Shown here piece by piece: positions 1 to 6,536 of a stretch of 18,058 nucleotides of DNA. Each line of letters starts with the position of its first letter. Positions within the stretch are counted from its first letter, which is position 1. Source of the stretch: Candidatus Sigynarchaeota archaeon (GTDB taxonomy: Archaea; Asgardarchaeota; Jordarchaeia; Jordarchaeales; Jordarchaeaceae); contig JAUQYY010000362.1 of assembly GCA_030587505.1 (NCBI GenBank), positions 1-18,058 of the forward strand. The letters are read 5' to 3'. The notes under the pieces are model-generated. The model was not told the origin of the DNA. It did not search any database and saw only the letters and a program-made list of their open reading frames with translations. The position numbers were made by a program, and so were the translations under genes.

Positions 1-750
1 TACTTTCATAAGGCCGAGAACAATTCTGTCGATTAGAATCTCGAAGAGTGCCTTTGAACCCTCGTTCATGAAAGCTCTTATGAAGAGGAAAAAGTCGCTG
101 TCCCCGATTCTTCTTAAACGCCACTCTTCCGTGCCCGTCTCGTAACTGCTTGAGAACTCGAGCTTCAGGTTGGACTTGTTCGGCACGCTCTTGAGCATGT
201 TTAGGCAGGCGTAGCGGATGCCGAGATCTGGTTTGGGTTCTCTCTCCCAACTGGCTGCTATGCCTCCCTCCATCGAAACGAGGTAAACGTTCTGAAGAAC
301 AATGTTTATCATCCGCCCCTCAGACAGCCACCTAATCTCCCTGTCGATGTACTCTTGGAGGCTCTGAGGCACAACCTTCACTTTGATGATTTTCTCTATC
401 TTTTTTCTGGTTCTGCTGTCGAGTTCAACGGTCGCCTTCATCTCCTTCTCGAAGTCCACCGTGCCCTCAAGCAGGCTGACCAGCTGGTCCAGCTTAGAGT
501 ACATGAGCTCCATGTTGTCGGAGACATCGTGGATGCAAACCCAGAGACCTTTATCCGTCTCCTTGAGTAGGAGCGTGTACACTCCGAGCTCTATCTCCCT
601 GTAGATGTGCTCCTTTCCGAAGACCTGGGTGAGAAACTTGTTCAGGGCCATAAGCATGCCAGAAAAGAGGGTGAAGTTGATGCTCAAACCGTCATCGTGA
701 ACGAGGTGACCCATTCCGTCTTGGGTGATAACGAGCAAAGCGTGTATCAA
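1..750 (-). CDS. Longin/roadblock-like two-domain protein, partial (3' end beyond window)
   Basis: The reading frame is open for 250 codons from a TTG at 750 down to base 1, with an in-frame TGA two codons upstream of the TTG. A TATA-like box at 772-780 is centred about 26 nt before the TTG, which suggests a leaderless transcript. Residues 1 to about 105 read as a longin or roadblock-type alpha/beta fold: a hydrophobic first strand (ALLVITQDGMG), a glycine-containing turn, a helix with LFSGMLMALNKF, a Phe-Gly turn, then ELGVYTLLLKE and GLWVCIHDV strands. This order is common in archaeal proteins found near small GTPases. Residues 110-250 form a second alpha/beta region (INIVLQNVYLVSMEGG near 150-165) that I cannot name. 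It is divergent from a Ras-type GTPase 126 bp away, so a role as partner or regulator of that GTPase is inferred. The fold call is by eye only. Confidence 0.6.
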   Translation of the reverse strand, partial: MIHALLVITQDGMGHLVHDDGLSINFTLFSGMLMALNKFLTQVFGKEHIYREIELGVYTLLLKETDKGLWVCIHDVSDNMELMYSKLDQLVSLLEGTVDFEKEMKATVELDSRTRKKIEKIIKVKVVPQSLQEYIDREIRWLSEGRMINIVLQNVYLVSMEGGIAASWEREPKPDLGIRYACLNMLKSVPNKSNLKLEFSSSYETGTEEWRLRRIGDSDFFLFIRAFMNEGSKALFEILIDRIVLGLMKV

Positions 751-771
751 GAATCAAAACCCCATCAAACT

Positions 772-820
772 GAATTATAACAATATGATAAAAACTCATA
801 AGGGACAAAAGCTATTTATT
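772..820. promoter_or_regulatory. Divergent TATA boxes for longin-like gene and GTPase
   Basis: The intergenic stretch 751-875 holds two AT-rich boxes. TGAATTATAA at 771-780, read on the minus strand, lies about 26 nt before the TTG at 750. CTATTTATT at 812-820, read on the plus strand, would place a start near 842, leaving a leader of about 34 nt with GAGGT at 864-868 before ATG 876. The two boxes are about 40 bp apart, so regulation of the two genes could be shared. Assigned by spacing only. Confidence 0.5.
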
Positions 821-875
821 ATTAGCGGAAAAAAGCAAACTCACAGCGACAAGCGTGGTGAGTGAGGTAACACGA

Positions 876-1421
876 ATGACTGATAAATTCGTTTTCAAAG
901 TCCTTCTTCTCGGCGACGGCGGAGTCGGAAAAACCACCATCAAAAACAGGTACACCGAGGGACTAGTTGACCCCATATACAAGACCACAATCGGCATTGA
1001 CTTCGGCCTCATAGACGCTAAACTCTCTGGACAGGAGATTTCCCTTCACTTCTGGGACATCGGGGGCCAGATTCAGTTCCGCGAAATCTCAGGCGCATTC
1101 TACAAGGGTGCCAAGGCGGCGATCCTCATGTTCGATGTCACTCAGCCGAAAACCCTCAACGGCATCAAGGAATGGTTAAGAATGCTCAAGCAGGAAAAAG
1201 TCGACGATATTCCCAAGATAATAGTTGGAAATAAAATAGACATCCGAAAACCGGATAAAGGACACGTTTCAACAGATGAGGCAGAGGCGTTCTGCAAAGA
1301 ACTGGGGATCGAGTACTTCGAAACCTCCGCGCTGTATGGTGATGGAACCGAGGAACTTCTAAAGCACCTGGTGAACGTGCTCGTGTCGACTTATCTCAGC
1401 ATAAGTAAGGGGTCGAACTAA
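876..1421 (+). CDS. Ras-superfamily small GTPase (Rab/Arf-like)
   Basis: 181-residue single-domain GTP-binding switch protein. All five G motifs are present: P-loop GDGGVGKT at 13-20, switch I TTIG at 37-40 with the Mg-binding Thr38, G3 DIGGQ at 61-65, G4 NKID at 119-122 and G5 ETSA at 149-152. Gln65 matches catalytic Ras Gln61, so hydrolysis should be intact. G3 with WDIGGQ is Arf-like (WDVGGQ), whereas switch I (TIGIDF) and ETSA are Rab/Ras-like. There is no C-terminal Cys, so no prenylation, and no N-terminal amphipathic extension, so membrane contact would need a partner. ATG 876 is preferred over in-frame GTG 855 and 858 because GAGGT (864-868) sits 7 nt before it. A roadblock/winged-helix gene follows after about 50 bp and a longin-like gene diverges upstream. 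Such neighbourhoods are typical of Asgard archaea. Confidence 0.93.
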   Translation: MTDKFVFKVLLLGDGGVGKTTIKNRYTEGLVDPIYKTTIGIDFGLIDAKLSGQEISLHFWDIGGQIQFREISGAFYKGAKAAILMFDVTQPKTLNGIKEWLRMLKQEKVDDIPKIIVGNKIDIRKPDKGHVSTDEAEAFCKELGIEYFETSALYGDGTEELLKHLVNVLVSTYLSISKGSN

Positions 1422-1474
1422 AGGCTTCTGAGGAGAAACCCAGCCGGCACAATCATAGTCTCCGGGTGGTGTAT

Positions 1475-2128
1475 TTGGAGATAAACCCTGAACTGGCTTT
1501 CAAAAATGTTTTCGCGCAGTGTGGCGCCGGAAGGCCACTCGGCGGAGCTGTGGTGACGAACTCAGGCAAAATACTCTACCGAGAAAACTTTAACGAAGAG
1601 GAGATAATCTCGGAGCTAATCCACCTCTCCCCCCTCCTGAAGGTTGGCGATTTCCTCTCAACAGGGAACTTTCTCGTTTTGCGGGTGTCAACTGGCATAT
1701 CAATCATTCTGAAATTTGTTAACGAGCAGAAGGTTGCCCTGGCGCAGCTTTCACTCGTAGGGCGATTCTCCGCGTTCGCAGGGTGGTTCGATTCCCTAGA
1801 CGAGGACGAGTACAACATAAACTCACTGAACCTACAGTACCCCGAAGCTCGTAAGATCTGCGACATTCTGGGCTGCGACTCAAACACCGCGATTGGAAGG
1901 GTCCTCGAACTCATGGTCCAAAGGGTTGGATTAACGAGAGAGGACCTGGCCAGAGAATTGGGAATAGATGAGCATACGCTCAGCGACGCTCTCGAACAAC
2001 TGTTGGATTCCAGAATAATAGAGCTGAGAGACGGCAAATTTAGGATTCACACACAGCTTATTACCATCGCACTCGTGCAATCTCCGGTTCCTTTTAAAAG
2101 TAAGGGAGGCATTAAGTATATAAGCTAG
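1475..2128 (+). CDS. Roadblock/LC7-like domain fused to winged helix-turn-helix
   Basis: 217 residues from TTG 1475. Residues 22-100 look like a roadblock-type fold: GGAVVTNSGKILYR as a strand-turn-strand, an acidic helix (EEEIISELI), the turn VGDFLSTGNF, then strands LVLRVSTGISIILKF and a helix ending SLVGRF. Residues 122-193 form a winged helix, with helices REDLARELGI and EHTLSDALEQLLDS followed by the wing IIELRDGKFRI. Start: GTG at 1466 and 1469 and TTG at 1475 are all in frame. GGTGGT at 1465-1470 lies 4 nt before TTG 1475, the same arrangement as at 8227-8237, so TTG is preferred. It lies about 50 bp behind the GTPase, probably in the same transcript. By analogy with MglB/roadblock partners it may bind the GTPase and, through the winged helix, DNA or another protein. 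The roadblock call is inference and the helix-turn-helix is clearer. Confidence 0.62.
   Translation: MEINPELAFKNVFAQCGAGRPLGGAVVTNSGKILYRENFNEEEIISELIHLSPLLKVGDFLSTGNFLVLRVSTGISIILKFVNEQKVALAQLSLVGRFSAFAGWFDSLDEDEYNINSLNLQYPEARKICDILGCDSNTAIGRVLELMVQRVGLTREDLARELGIDEHTLSDALEQLLDSRIIELRDGKFRIHTQLITIALVQSPVPFKSKGGIKYIS
2111..2123 (+). promoter_or_regulatory. TATA box for acyl-CoA dehydrogenase operon
   Basis: ATTAAGTATATAA lies inside the last codons of the upstream gene. A start about 26 nt downstream (near 2144) would leave a leader of roughly 55 nt containing GAGGTG at 2188-2193, 5 nt before ATG 2199. It suggests the acyl-CoA dehydrogenase and ferredoxin are transcribed independently of the GTPase block. 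Confidence 0.45.
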
Positions 2129-2198
2129 GTCACTTCCAGAATTTCATTAGCTTGTATGACTTGAAAATCAACCCTTCTTCAAGTTTTGAGGTGTTGTT

Positions 2199-3347
2199 AT
2201 GGATTTCGAATTAACGGAAGAACAGGAACTGATTAGGAGCACCGTGAGGGAGTTCGCTGAGACCGTTCTCGCCCCCCGCGCCCGCGAAATGGATGAAAAA
2301 GCGGAGTTTCCATGGGAAGAGATAAAGAAAATGGCGGAGCAGGGATACCTGGGCGCGCAGATTCCCAAGGAGTACGGAGGCTCAGAACTCGACACGGTAA
2401 GTTACGCGATCCTCATAGAGGAGATATCCAGGGTGGTTTGCGGTATCGGGTTAACCCTGCAGATTCACAACTCCGCCTGCGCACAGCCAATCGCGCAGTA
2501 TGGAACCGAGGAGCAGAAGGAAAAGTTTCTCCCCCGCCTAGCGAAGGGTGAAATCATCGGCGCCTTCGCGCTAACCGAGCCGGGAGCGGGAAGCGACGCC
2601 CAGTCCATAAGAACCACAGCAGTCCCCGACGGAGACGAATACGTGCTTAACGGGAGCAAAATATTCATCACCAGCGGGCCGGTGGCGGGTGTCGCCCTCG
2701 TCTTCGCAGCGACGCCCACATCTGAGGAGGAGAAGAGAAAACCCATAAGCGCCTTCCTAGTGGAGAAGGGAACGCCCGGGTTCACCGCGGGTCCCAAAGA
2801 GGACAAGATGGGAATGCGTGCGGCGGTTAACTCCGAGCTGATATTTGATAACTGCAGGATACCGAAGGAGAATCTTCTGGGAAAGGAGGGCGACGGCTTC
2901 AGAATAGCCATGGCAACCCTGGACTCCGCGAGGATAGGTGCCTCGGCACAAGCTGTGGGCCTTGCTCAGGCGGCCTTTGAGGAGGCTCTCAAGTACTCAA
3001 TGGAGCGGGAGCAGTTCAACAGGCCGATAGCCAAGTTCCAAGCCATCCAGTTCATGCTAGCGGAAATGGCGACCCAGATAGAGACAGCCCGACTCCTAAC
3101 CTACAGAGCAGCGTTCCTGAAGGACAAGGGGGTGCGATTCACGAAGGAAGTCGCTATGGCGAAGCTCTACTCGTCGAAGATCTGCACCCAGGTGGTTTCA
3201 AACGCGGTTCAGATACACGGTGGCTACGGATACATGAAGGACTACCCTGTTGAAAGGTACTACCGGGACGCGAAGGTGCTTGAAATCTACGAGGGGACTA
3301 GCGAGGTTCAACGAATGGTGATAGCGAACCAGCTGCTAAAATCCTAA
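2199..3347 (+). CDS. Acyl-CoA dehydrogenase
   Basis: 382 residues, full length for a short/medium-chain acyl-CoA dehydrogenase. These FAD enzymes make the trans-2,3 double bond of acyl-CoA and normally pass electrons to ETF. The family signature GAFALTEPGAGSD is at 121-133. The C-terminal signature has QIHGGYGYMKDYPVERYYRD followed by YEGTSEVQ, and Glu365 in this stretch aligns with the usual catalytic base of short-chain and butyryl-CoA dehydrogenases. Substrate chain length cannot be told from these motifs. GAGGTG sits 5 nt before the ATG. A ferredoxin starts 33 bp downstream on the same strand and no ETF genes lie in the window, so an unusual electron route (through ferredoxin or the distant oxidase/Fe-S pair) is possible but not shown. 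The start and end fit the family and nothing is truncated. Confidence 0.93.
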   Translation: MDFELTEEQELIRSTVREFAETVLAPRAREMDEKAEFPWEEIKKMAEQGYLGAQIPKEYGGSELDTVSYAILIEEISRVVCGIGLTLQIHNSACAQPIAQYGTEEQKEKFLPRLAKGEIIGAFALTEPGAGSDAQSIRTTAVPDGDEYVLNGSKIFITSGPVAGVALVFAATPTSEEEKRKPISAFLVEKGTPGFTAGPKEDKMGMRAAVNSELIFDNCRIPKENLLGKEGDGFRIAMATLDSARIGASAQAVGLAQAAFEEALKYSMEREQFNRPIAKFQAIQFMLAEMATQIETARLLTYRAAFLKDKGVRFTKEVAMAKLYSSKICTQVVSNAVQIHGGYGYMKDYPVERYYRDAKVLEIYEGTSEVQRMVIANQLLKS

Positions 3348-3380
3348 ATCGGAAAAATTTGGACGCGAAGCGATGGGTTG

Positions 3381-3563
3381 ATGAGAATAATTATCGATCC
3401 GGACAAGTGCACCGGGTGTGCGTTCTGCCTGTTCGAGTGCCCACTCCCAGAAAAGGGCGTAGAAATTGTTAAGGACAAAGCGAGGGTGAAGGACAACTGC
3501 ACAGGGTGCGGCAGGTGCGTAGCCGTCTGCACAGCCGGCGCAATCCGCTTAGAGCAAAACTGA
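3381..3563 (+). CDS. Small 2[4Fe-4S] ferredoxin
   Basis: 60 residues with two complete cluster motifs of the form C-x2-C-x2-C-x3-C: Cys10, 13, 16, 20 followed by Pro21, and Cys40, 43, 46, 50. The second motif ends Cys-Thr rather than the usual Cys-Pro. Eight Cys in this spacing mark a bacterial-type dicluster ferredoxin, a soluble low-potential electron carrier. ATG 3381 is preferred over the TTG immediately before it; the upstream GATGGG is only a weak ribosome-binding site. It lies 33 bp behind acyl-CoA dehydrogenase and is probably co-transcribed, which makes it a candidate redox partner for that enzyme or for an oxidoreductase encoded elsewhere. Confidence 0.92.
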   Translation: MRIIIDPDKCTGCAFCLFECPLPEKGVEIVKDKARVKDNCTGCGRCVAVCTAGAIRLEQN

Positions 3564-3645
3564 TGGCTGTCCATCAACCTAGTATAGAAACCAGAAAAAT
3601 GATACGTTAGGGGTTCCCCCTCTGCTTCCTATTTTTGTAAAGCAG
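3561..3645 (+). terminator. Stem-loop cluster and U-rich tract after ferredoxin
   Basis: TGATGG (3561-3566) and CCATCA (3571-3576) form a 6-bp stem that includes the ferredoxin stop codon. GGGG/CCCC follows at 3610-3619. CTGCTT (3622-3627) pairs with AAGCAG (3640-3645) around a loop containing TATTTTTG. The U-rich loop fits archaeal termination. Whether the hairpins themselves act is unknown. Confidence 0.4.
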
Positions 3646-3715
3646 GAGTGCTGAGAAAAGGAGTTGGTGGTGAAAGGAGTTTAGGCGTCTAAAAAGGTTT
3701 AGTCTTCTTCTGGTG

Positions 3716-4252
3716 ATGTTTGGCTTCACACTATTCGCGTTTACGGTTCTCTTCTCAAACTACTACACTTTTGAGGCTCGTCCGGTTAGCGGTACGCAGG
3801 CGTGGGCTAAGGCTGAGGATCTCTTTCTTCCCCCCAAGGGTTACTTTGTTAAGGTTCTGGACACTTCTGTTGGTGACACTATCGGAGGTTCCTACGAGTC
3901 GAGTGAGCGTTTCCACATCTACGTACTCGATGAGGAGAACTTTCTAAGATTCGTTTCGGGTGCGCCCAATTTTTCCCCCCTCTCCTCAACCCTCTGGTCA
4001 ACGGCTGCTTGCTTCTACGCTGTTTCCCTGAAGGGGGGAAGAGTGTACATTGTGATCCACAACTCCACCGACCGTGTGGCTTTTCTGCACTTCTGCTTAC
4101 ACTTTTATGACACGGAGTCGATTCTCGTTCCGCGAGAAAATAATGTGCTACGATTCCTAATGCTCCTTGGCGTCTTAGTCTCAGTTGCGGGATTAGGTGG
4201 CTTTCTAACAGCAATGGTTTGGGAGAAAAAGAGGGTTTCCACGGCTCAGTAG
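3716..4252 (+). CDS. Extracytoplasmic beta-rich protein with N- and C-terminal membrane anchors
   Basis: 178 residues from ATG 3716. Residues 2-19 are hydrophobic (signal or first membrane helix), residues about 25-135 are soluble, and residues about 143-168 are a second membrane helix ending in WEKKR, so that end is cytosolic. The middle part has a beta-sandwich look: VGDTIGGSYESS, then ERFHIYVLDEENF, then GGRVYIVIHNST. This order of G-x-x-x-G-S-Y, FxIYVxDxxN and YxVxxN resembles GOLD/p24-like or PPC-like domains common in archaeal cell-surface proteins. The match is by eye. The start is uncertain: GTG 3713 is also possible, and the frame stays open and Lys/Arg-rich back to 3674, with a good AAAGGAG at 3674-3679 but no standard start codon behind it. 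It ends 7 bp inside the convergent NAD kinase gene. Confidence 0.68.
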   Translation: MFGFTLFAFTVLFSNYYTFEARPVSGTQAWAKAEDLFLPPKGYFVKVLDTSVGDTIGGSYESSERFHIYVLDEENFLRFVSGAPNFSPLSSTLWSTAACFYAVSLKGGRVYIVIHNSTDRVAFLHFCLHFYDTESILVPRENNVLRFLMLLGVLVSVAGLGGFLTAMVWEKKRVSTAQ

Positions 4253-5118
4253 ATGTCTCCCGGAACGGGTTCAAGCCAGGTGCTTCTCTCCTGCTGGGTC
4301 AGAATCACCTTGTTTATCCTCTCGTAGAAAGACCTCTCGGTGTAAATGAGTTTAAATTTCTTATCGGAGACCTTTACCCTTATGGTTTGTCCTCCCCATA
4401 TTCTCTTCCCGTTCACCTCCGCCATCTGCCCATCCAGAACAACGTAGTTCTCGGAGGGTGTGTGTGCTATAACGAATTTCACCTCGCTCTCTATCGGGAC
4501 TATGAGGGGGAAGAACCTGGTCGTGTAGAACTGCGCCACGCACGTTATGGACATCGCTTCGAGCTTGGGGTGTATTATCGACCCTCCGGCCGAGAGATTG
4601 TAGGCGGTTGACCCCAAGGGCGGCGCGATGATGATTCTGTCTCCTCTTATGGAGGAGATGAGGATATCGTCTAGAAAGAGTTTCCCGCTGAGTATTCTTC
4701 CGTGCTCGCTGGTGATGACCACATCGTTAACAGCGAATCCCATGTACTCGCTGCTTAGATACACGTCGAGAACCCTGTGGGTCTCCTCCTTGTACTGTCC
4801 CTCAAGGATTTTTTCGAGTTCTGGTATCGCTTCGCGGGCGTCCACCTCTGTGAGGAAACCCACGGTTCCCGAGTTGAGCGGGAAAATGGGAACATCCTTT
4901 CCGCTCTTCACAACTATTCTTGCTGCTTTCAGAACCGTTCCGTCCCCCCCGTTCGAAATTACGAGGAGAGTATCATCCTGCACGTCGTCCGCCCCGTGAA
5001 TAAAGTAGGCGGAGTATCCTCTCCCCTCCAGAAACCTTGAAACCTTTTCGGTTGACGAAACAGCTATCTGAGACCCCTTCCTGACAACCATCCCAACCTT
5101 GCTGCGCATCTCTATCAT
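4246..5118 (-). CDS. nadK: NAD(+) kinase (ATP/polyphosphate-dependent family)
   Basis: 290 residues, a normal length. NAD kinase phosphorylates NAD to NADP in the cytosol. The nucleotide motif NGGDGT is at 56-61, with Asp59 as the usual catalytic Asp. The substrate-binding NE/D motif appears as Asn131-Asp132 (NDVVI). The conserved GSTAYNLSAGGSIIHP is at 169-184, preceded by APPL where many homologues have TPTG. Starts: ATG at 5118 and a second ATG at 5109; neither has a strong ribosome-binding site, which fits a short leader. The TATA box at 5156-5167 predicts a start near 5136. The stop overlaps the convergent membrane-protein gene by 7 bp. Confidence 0.93.
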   Translation of the reverse strand: MIEMRSKVGMVVRKGSQIAVSSTEKVSRFLEGRGYSAYFIHGADDVQDDTLLVISNGGDGTVLKAARIVVKSGKDVPIFPLNSGTVGFLTEVDAREAIPELEKILEGQYKEETHRVLDVYLSSEYMGFAVNDVVITSEHGRILSGKLFLDDILISSIRGDRIIIAPPLGSTAYNLSAGGSIIHPKLEAMSITCVAQFYTTRFFPLIVPIESEVKFVIAHTPSENYVVLDGQMAEVNGKRIWGGQTIRVKVSDKKFKLIYTERSFYERINKVILTQQERSTWLEPVPGDIY

Positions 5119-5155
5119 TCCGTTTTGCTATTATCTTGTAACTGGGAAATGTACA

Positions 5156-5167
5156 CTTATTTAAATT
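5156..5167 (-). promoter_or_regulatory. TATA box for nadK
   Basis: CTTATTTAAATT on the plus strand reads as AATTTAAATAAG on the minus strand, a strong archaeal TATA. It is centred about 26 nt before 5136, leaving a leader of about 18 nt to ATG 5118. Confidence 0.6.
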
Positions 5168-5275
5168 ACCCCTCTTAATCAGATGAGCACTTAGCCTTAG
5201 CTCCAACAAAAATTGAAGCCGCGAGAAAAATCCAAGCTTCGCAACACATAGAACCAATCTACCAAAAACCGAGCG

Positions 5276-5308
5276 AACGAAGCAGGGAAAAAGAGAAAAA
5301 AGGAGTGA
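5276..5308 (-). terminator. U-rich terminator after the oxidase/Fe-S operon
   Basis: Just past the stop at 5317 the minus strand reads CTCCTTTTTTCTCTTTTTCC, with another TTTTT at 5265-5269. U-runs without a strong hairpin are the usual archaeal termination signal. The remaining bases up to the nadK promoter show nothing else. Confidence 0.5.
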
Positions 5309-5316
5309 AGAGTTTC

Positions 5317-6522
5317 TCAGCCTAGGTTCTCCGCGAGCAGCTCTACTATGTCTATAACCTTTAGTTTGGAGTTGAGCGCCTCCGAAGCGTCCTTGAGGTT
5401 CCTGACGCAGAAGGGGCAGGCCGTAACGATTAGTTCGGCTTCGGTCTCCTCCGCCTCTTTAATTCTGTCCTTGGCTATCTCAACGGCAAGGTCCGGGAAC
5501 CCGCTTTTTACCCCTCCGCCGGCGCCGCAGCACCAGGCGGCGTCCCTTATTCTCCTCATCTCCACGAGTTCAACCCCGGGCATCATCTCCAGTATCTCTC
5601 GGGGGGCGTCGTAGATTCCCATGTGTCTACCCAGGTGGCACGGGTCATGATAAGTGACCTTCACGTTGGCCTCACTCGGCTTCAGCTTGCCCTCCTTCAT
5701 CAGGTCTCTTATTAGCTCCACGGCATTAACCACCTGGAACGGAAGCTCTCCGAAGTGTTCAGGGTAATCCTTGGCTATCGTCCTGTAACACCCGGCGCAG
5801 TGAATCACAACCCTTTTCGCTCCCGAAGCCTTGAGCGCCTCTATATTGTGCTTAGCTAGCTCCTCGGCCAGGCCCCACACGCCTGTTCTGAAGAATATCG
5901 ACCCACAGCACCACTCCTCCGGGTGTATAATTGCGAACTCCACACCAGCGGCCTCGAGGATCTTTAGAAACGCTTGGGCCAGCTCCGGCTCTCTGTAGGG
6001 TTCAGTGCACCCCATGAACCAAACTAGGTCCGCTTTCTGGGGGATTGTTTTGCTCTCGGGTATCCACTTGATGCGGTCTTCATGCTTCTCCATGTATGGG
6101 TTGTGCTCCTTCTTGGTCCACTCCATGAGTTCCTTATGCCTCGGCATGGGCCCCAGGCCCTCCTCAACCATGTCCGCTCTCATGGCTTCGAAGAGCTTGG
6201 TGTGGTCAATGAACCTGCTTATCGGAAGTTCAATGTACTCGCACATACTCTGGTGGCAGGCGGAGTGGCAGTTCCCACAGGTGGTGCACTGATACAGCAC
6301 CTTTGCCAGCTCCTCGCTGGGTTCAAGCTCCCCTTCTATGAGTCCCTTTGCGATGCGTATTTTTCCCCTCGCGTAGAAGGGGTCGAACTGCGGTGAGTGT
6401 TCGAGAACCGGGCAGACCCCGTACCTGCCCACAGCCCATCTGTAGGCTATTCTGCAGTCGCCGATGCCGGAGCATGCGTAGACCATGTCCGAAAGCTTCT
6501 TTGTGTTTTCCATCTTTGCCAT
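5317..6522 (-). CDS. HdrD/GlcF-like Fe-S oxidoreductase subunit with two CCG domains
   Basis: 401 residues from ATG 6522, chosen because GGAGG (plus 6530-6534) lies 7 nt upstream; ATG 6528 is also in frame. The N-terminal ferredoxin-like part has a complete C-x2-C-x2-C-x3-C motif (CTTCGNCHSAC) and an altered first motif, C-x5-C-x13-C-P, with only three Cys. Two CCG repeats follow, each with a Cys, then CCG, then CxxC: the first has MGC, EWCCGS and HCAGC, and the second has DPCH, AWCCGAG and ACPFC. CCG domains bind the non-cubane or 4Fe-4S clusters seen in HdrB/HdrD, GlcF and succinate:quinone reductases. It starts 14 bp behind the FAD oxidase gene, so the two products probably form a complex in which flavin electrons pass to Fe-S clusters and on to a disulfide or quinone acceptor. 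The acceptor is not determinable here. Confidence 0.87.
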   Translation of the reverse strand: MAKMENTKKLSDMVYACSGIGDCRIAYRWAVGRYGVCPVLEHSPQFDPFYARGKIRIAKGLIEGELEPSEELAKVLYQCTTCGNCHSACHQSMCEYIELPISRFIDHTKLFEAMRADMVEEGLGPMPRHKELMEWTKKEHNPYMEKHEDRIKWIPESKTIPQKADLVWFMGCTEPYREPELAQAFLKILEAAGVEFAIIHPEEWCCGSIFFRTGVWGLAEELAKHNIEALKASGAKRVVIHCAGCYRTIAKDYPEHFGELPFQVVNAVELIRDLMKEGKLKPSEANVKVTYHDPCHLGRHMGIYDAPREILEMMPGVELVEMRRIRDAAWCCGAGGGVKSGFPDLAVEIAKDRIKEAEETEAELIVTACPFCVRNLKDASEALNSKLKVIDIVELLAENLG

Positions 6523-6536
6523 TCGCATTCCTCCCT

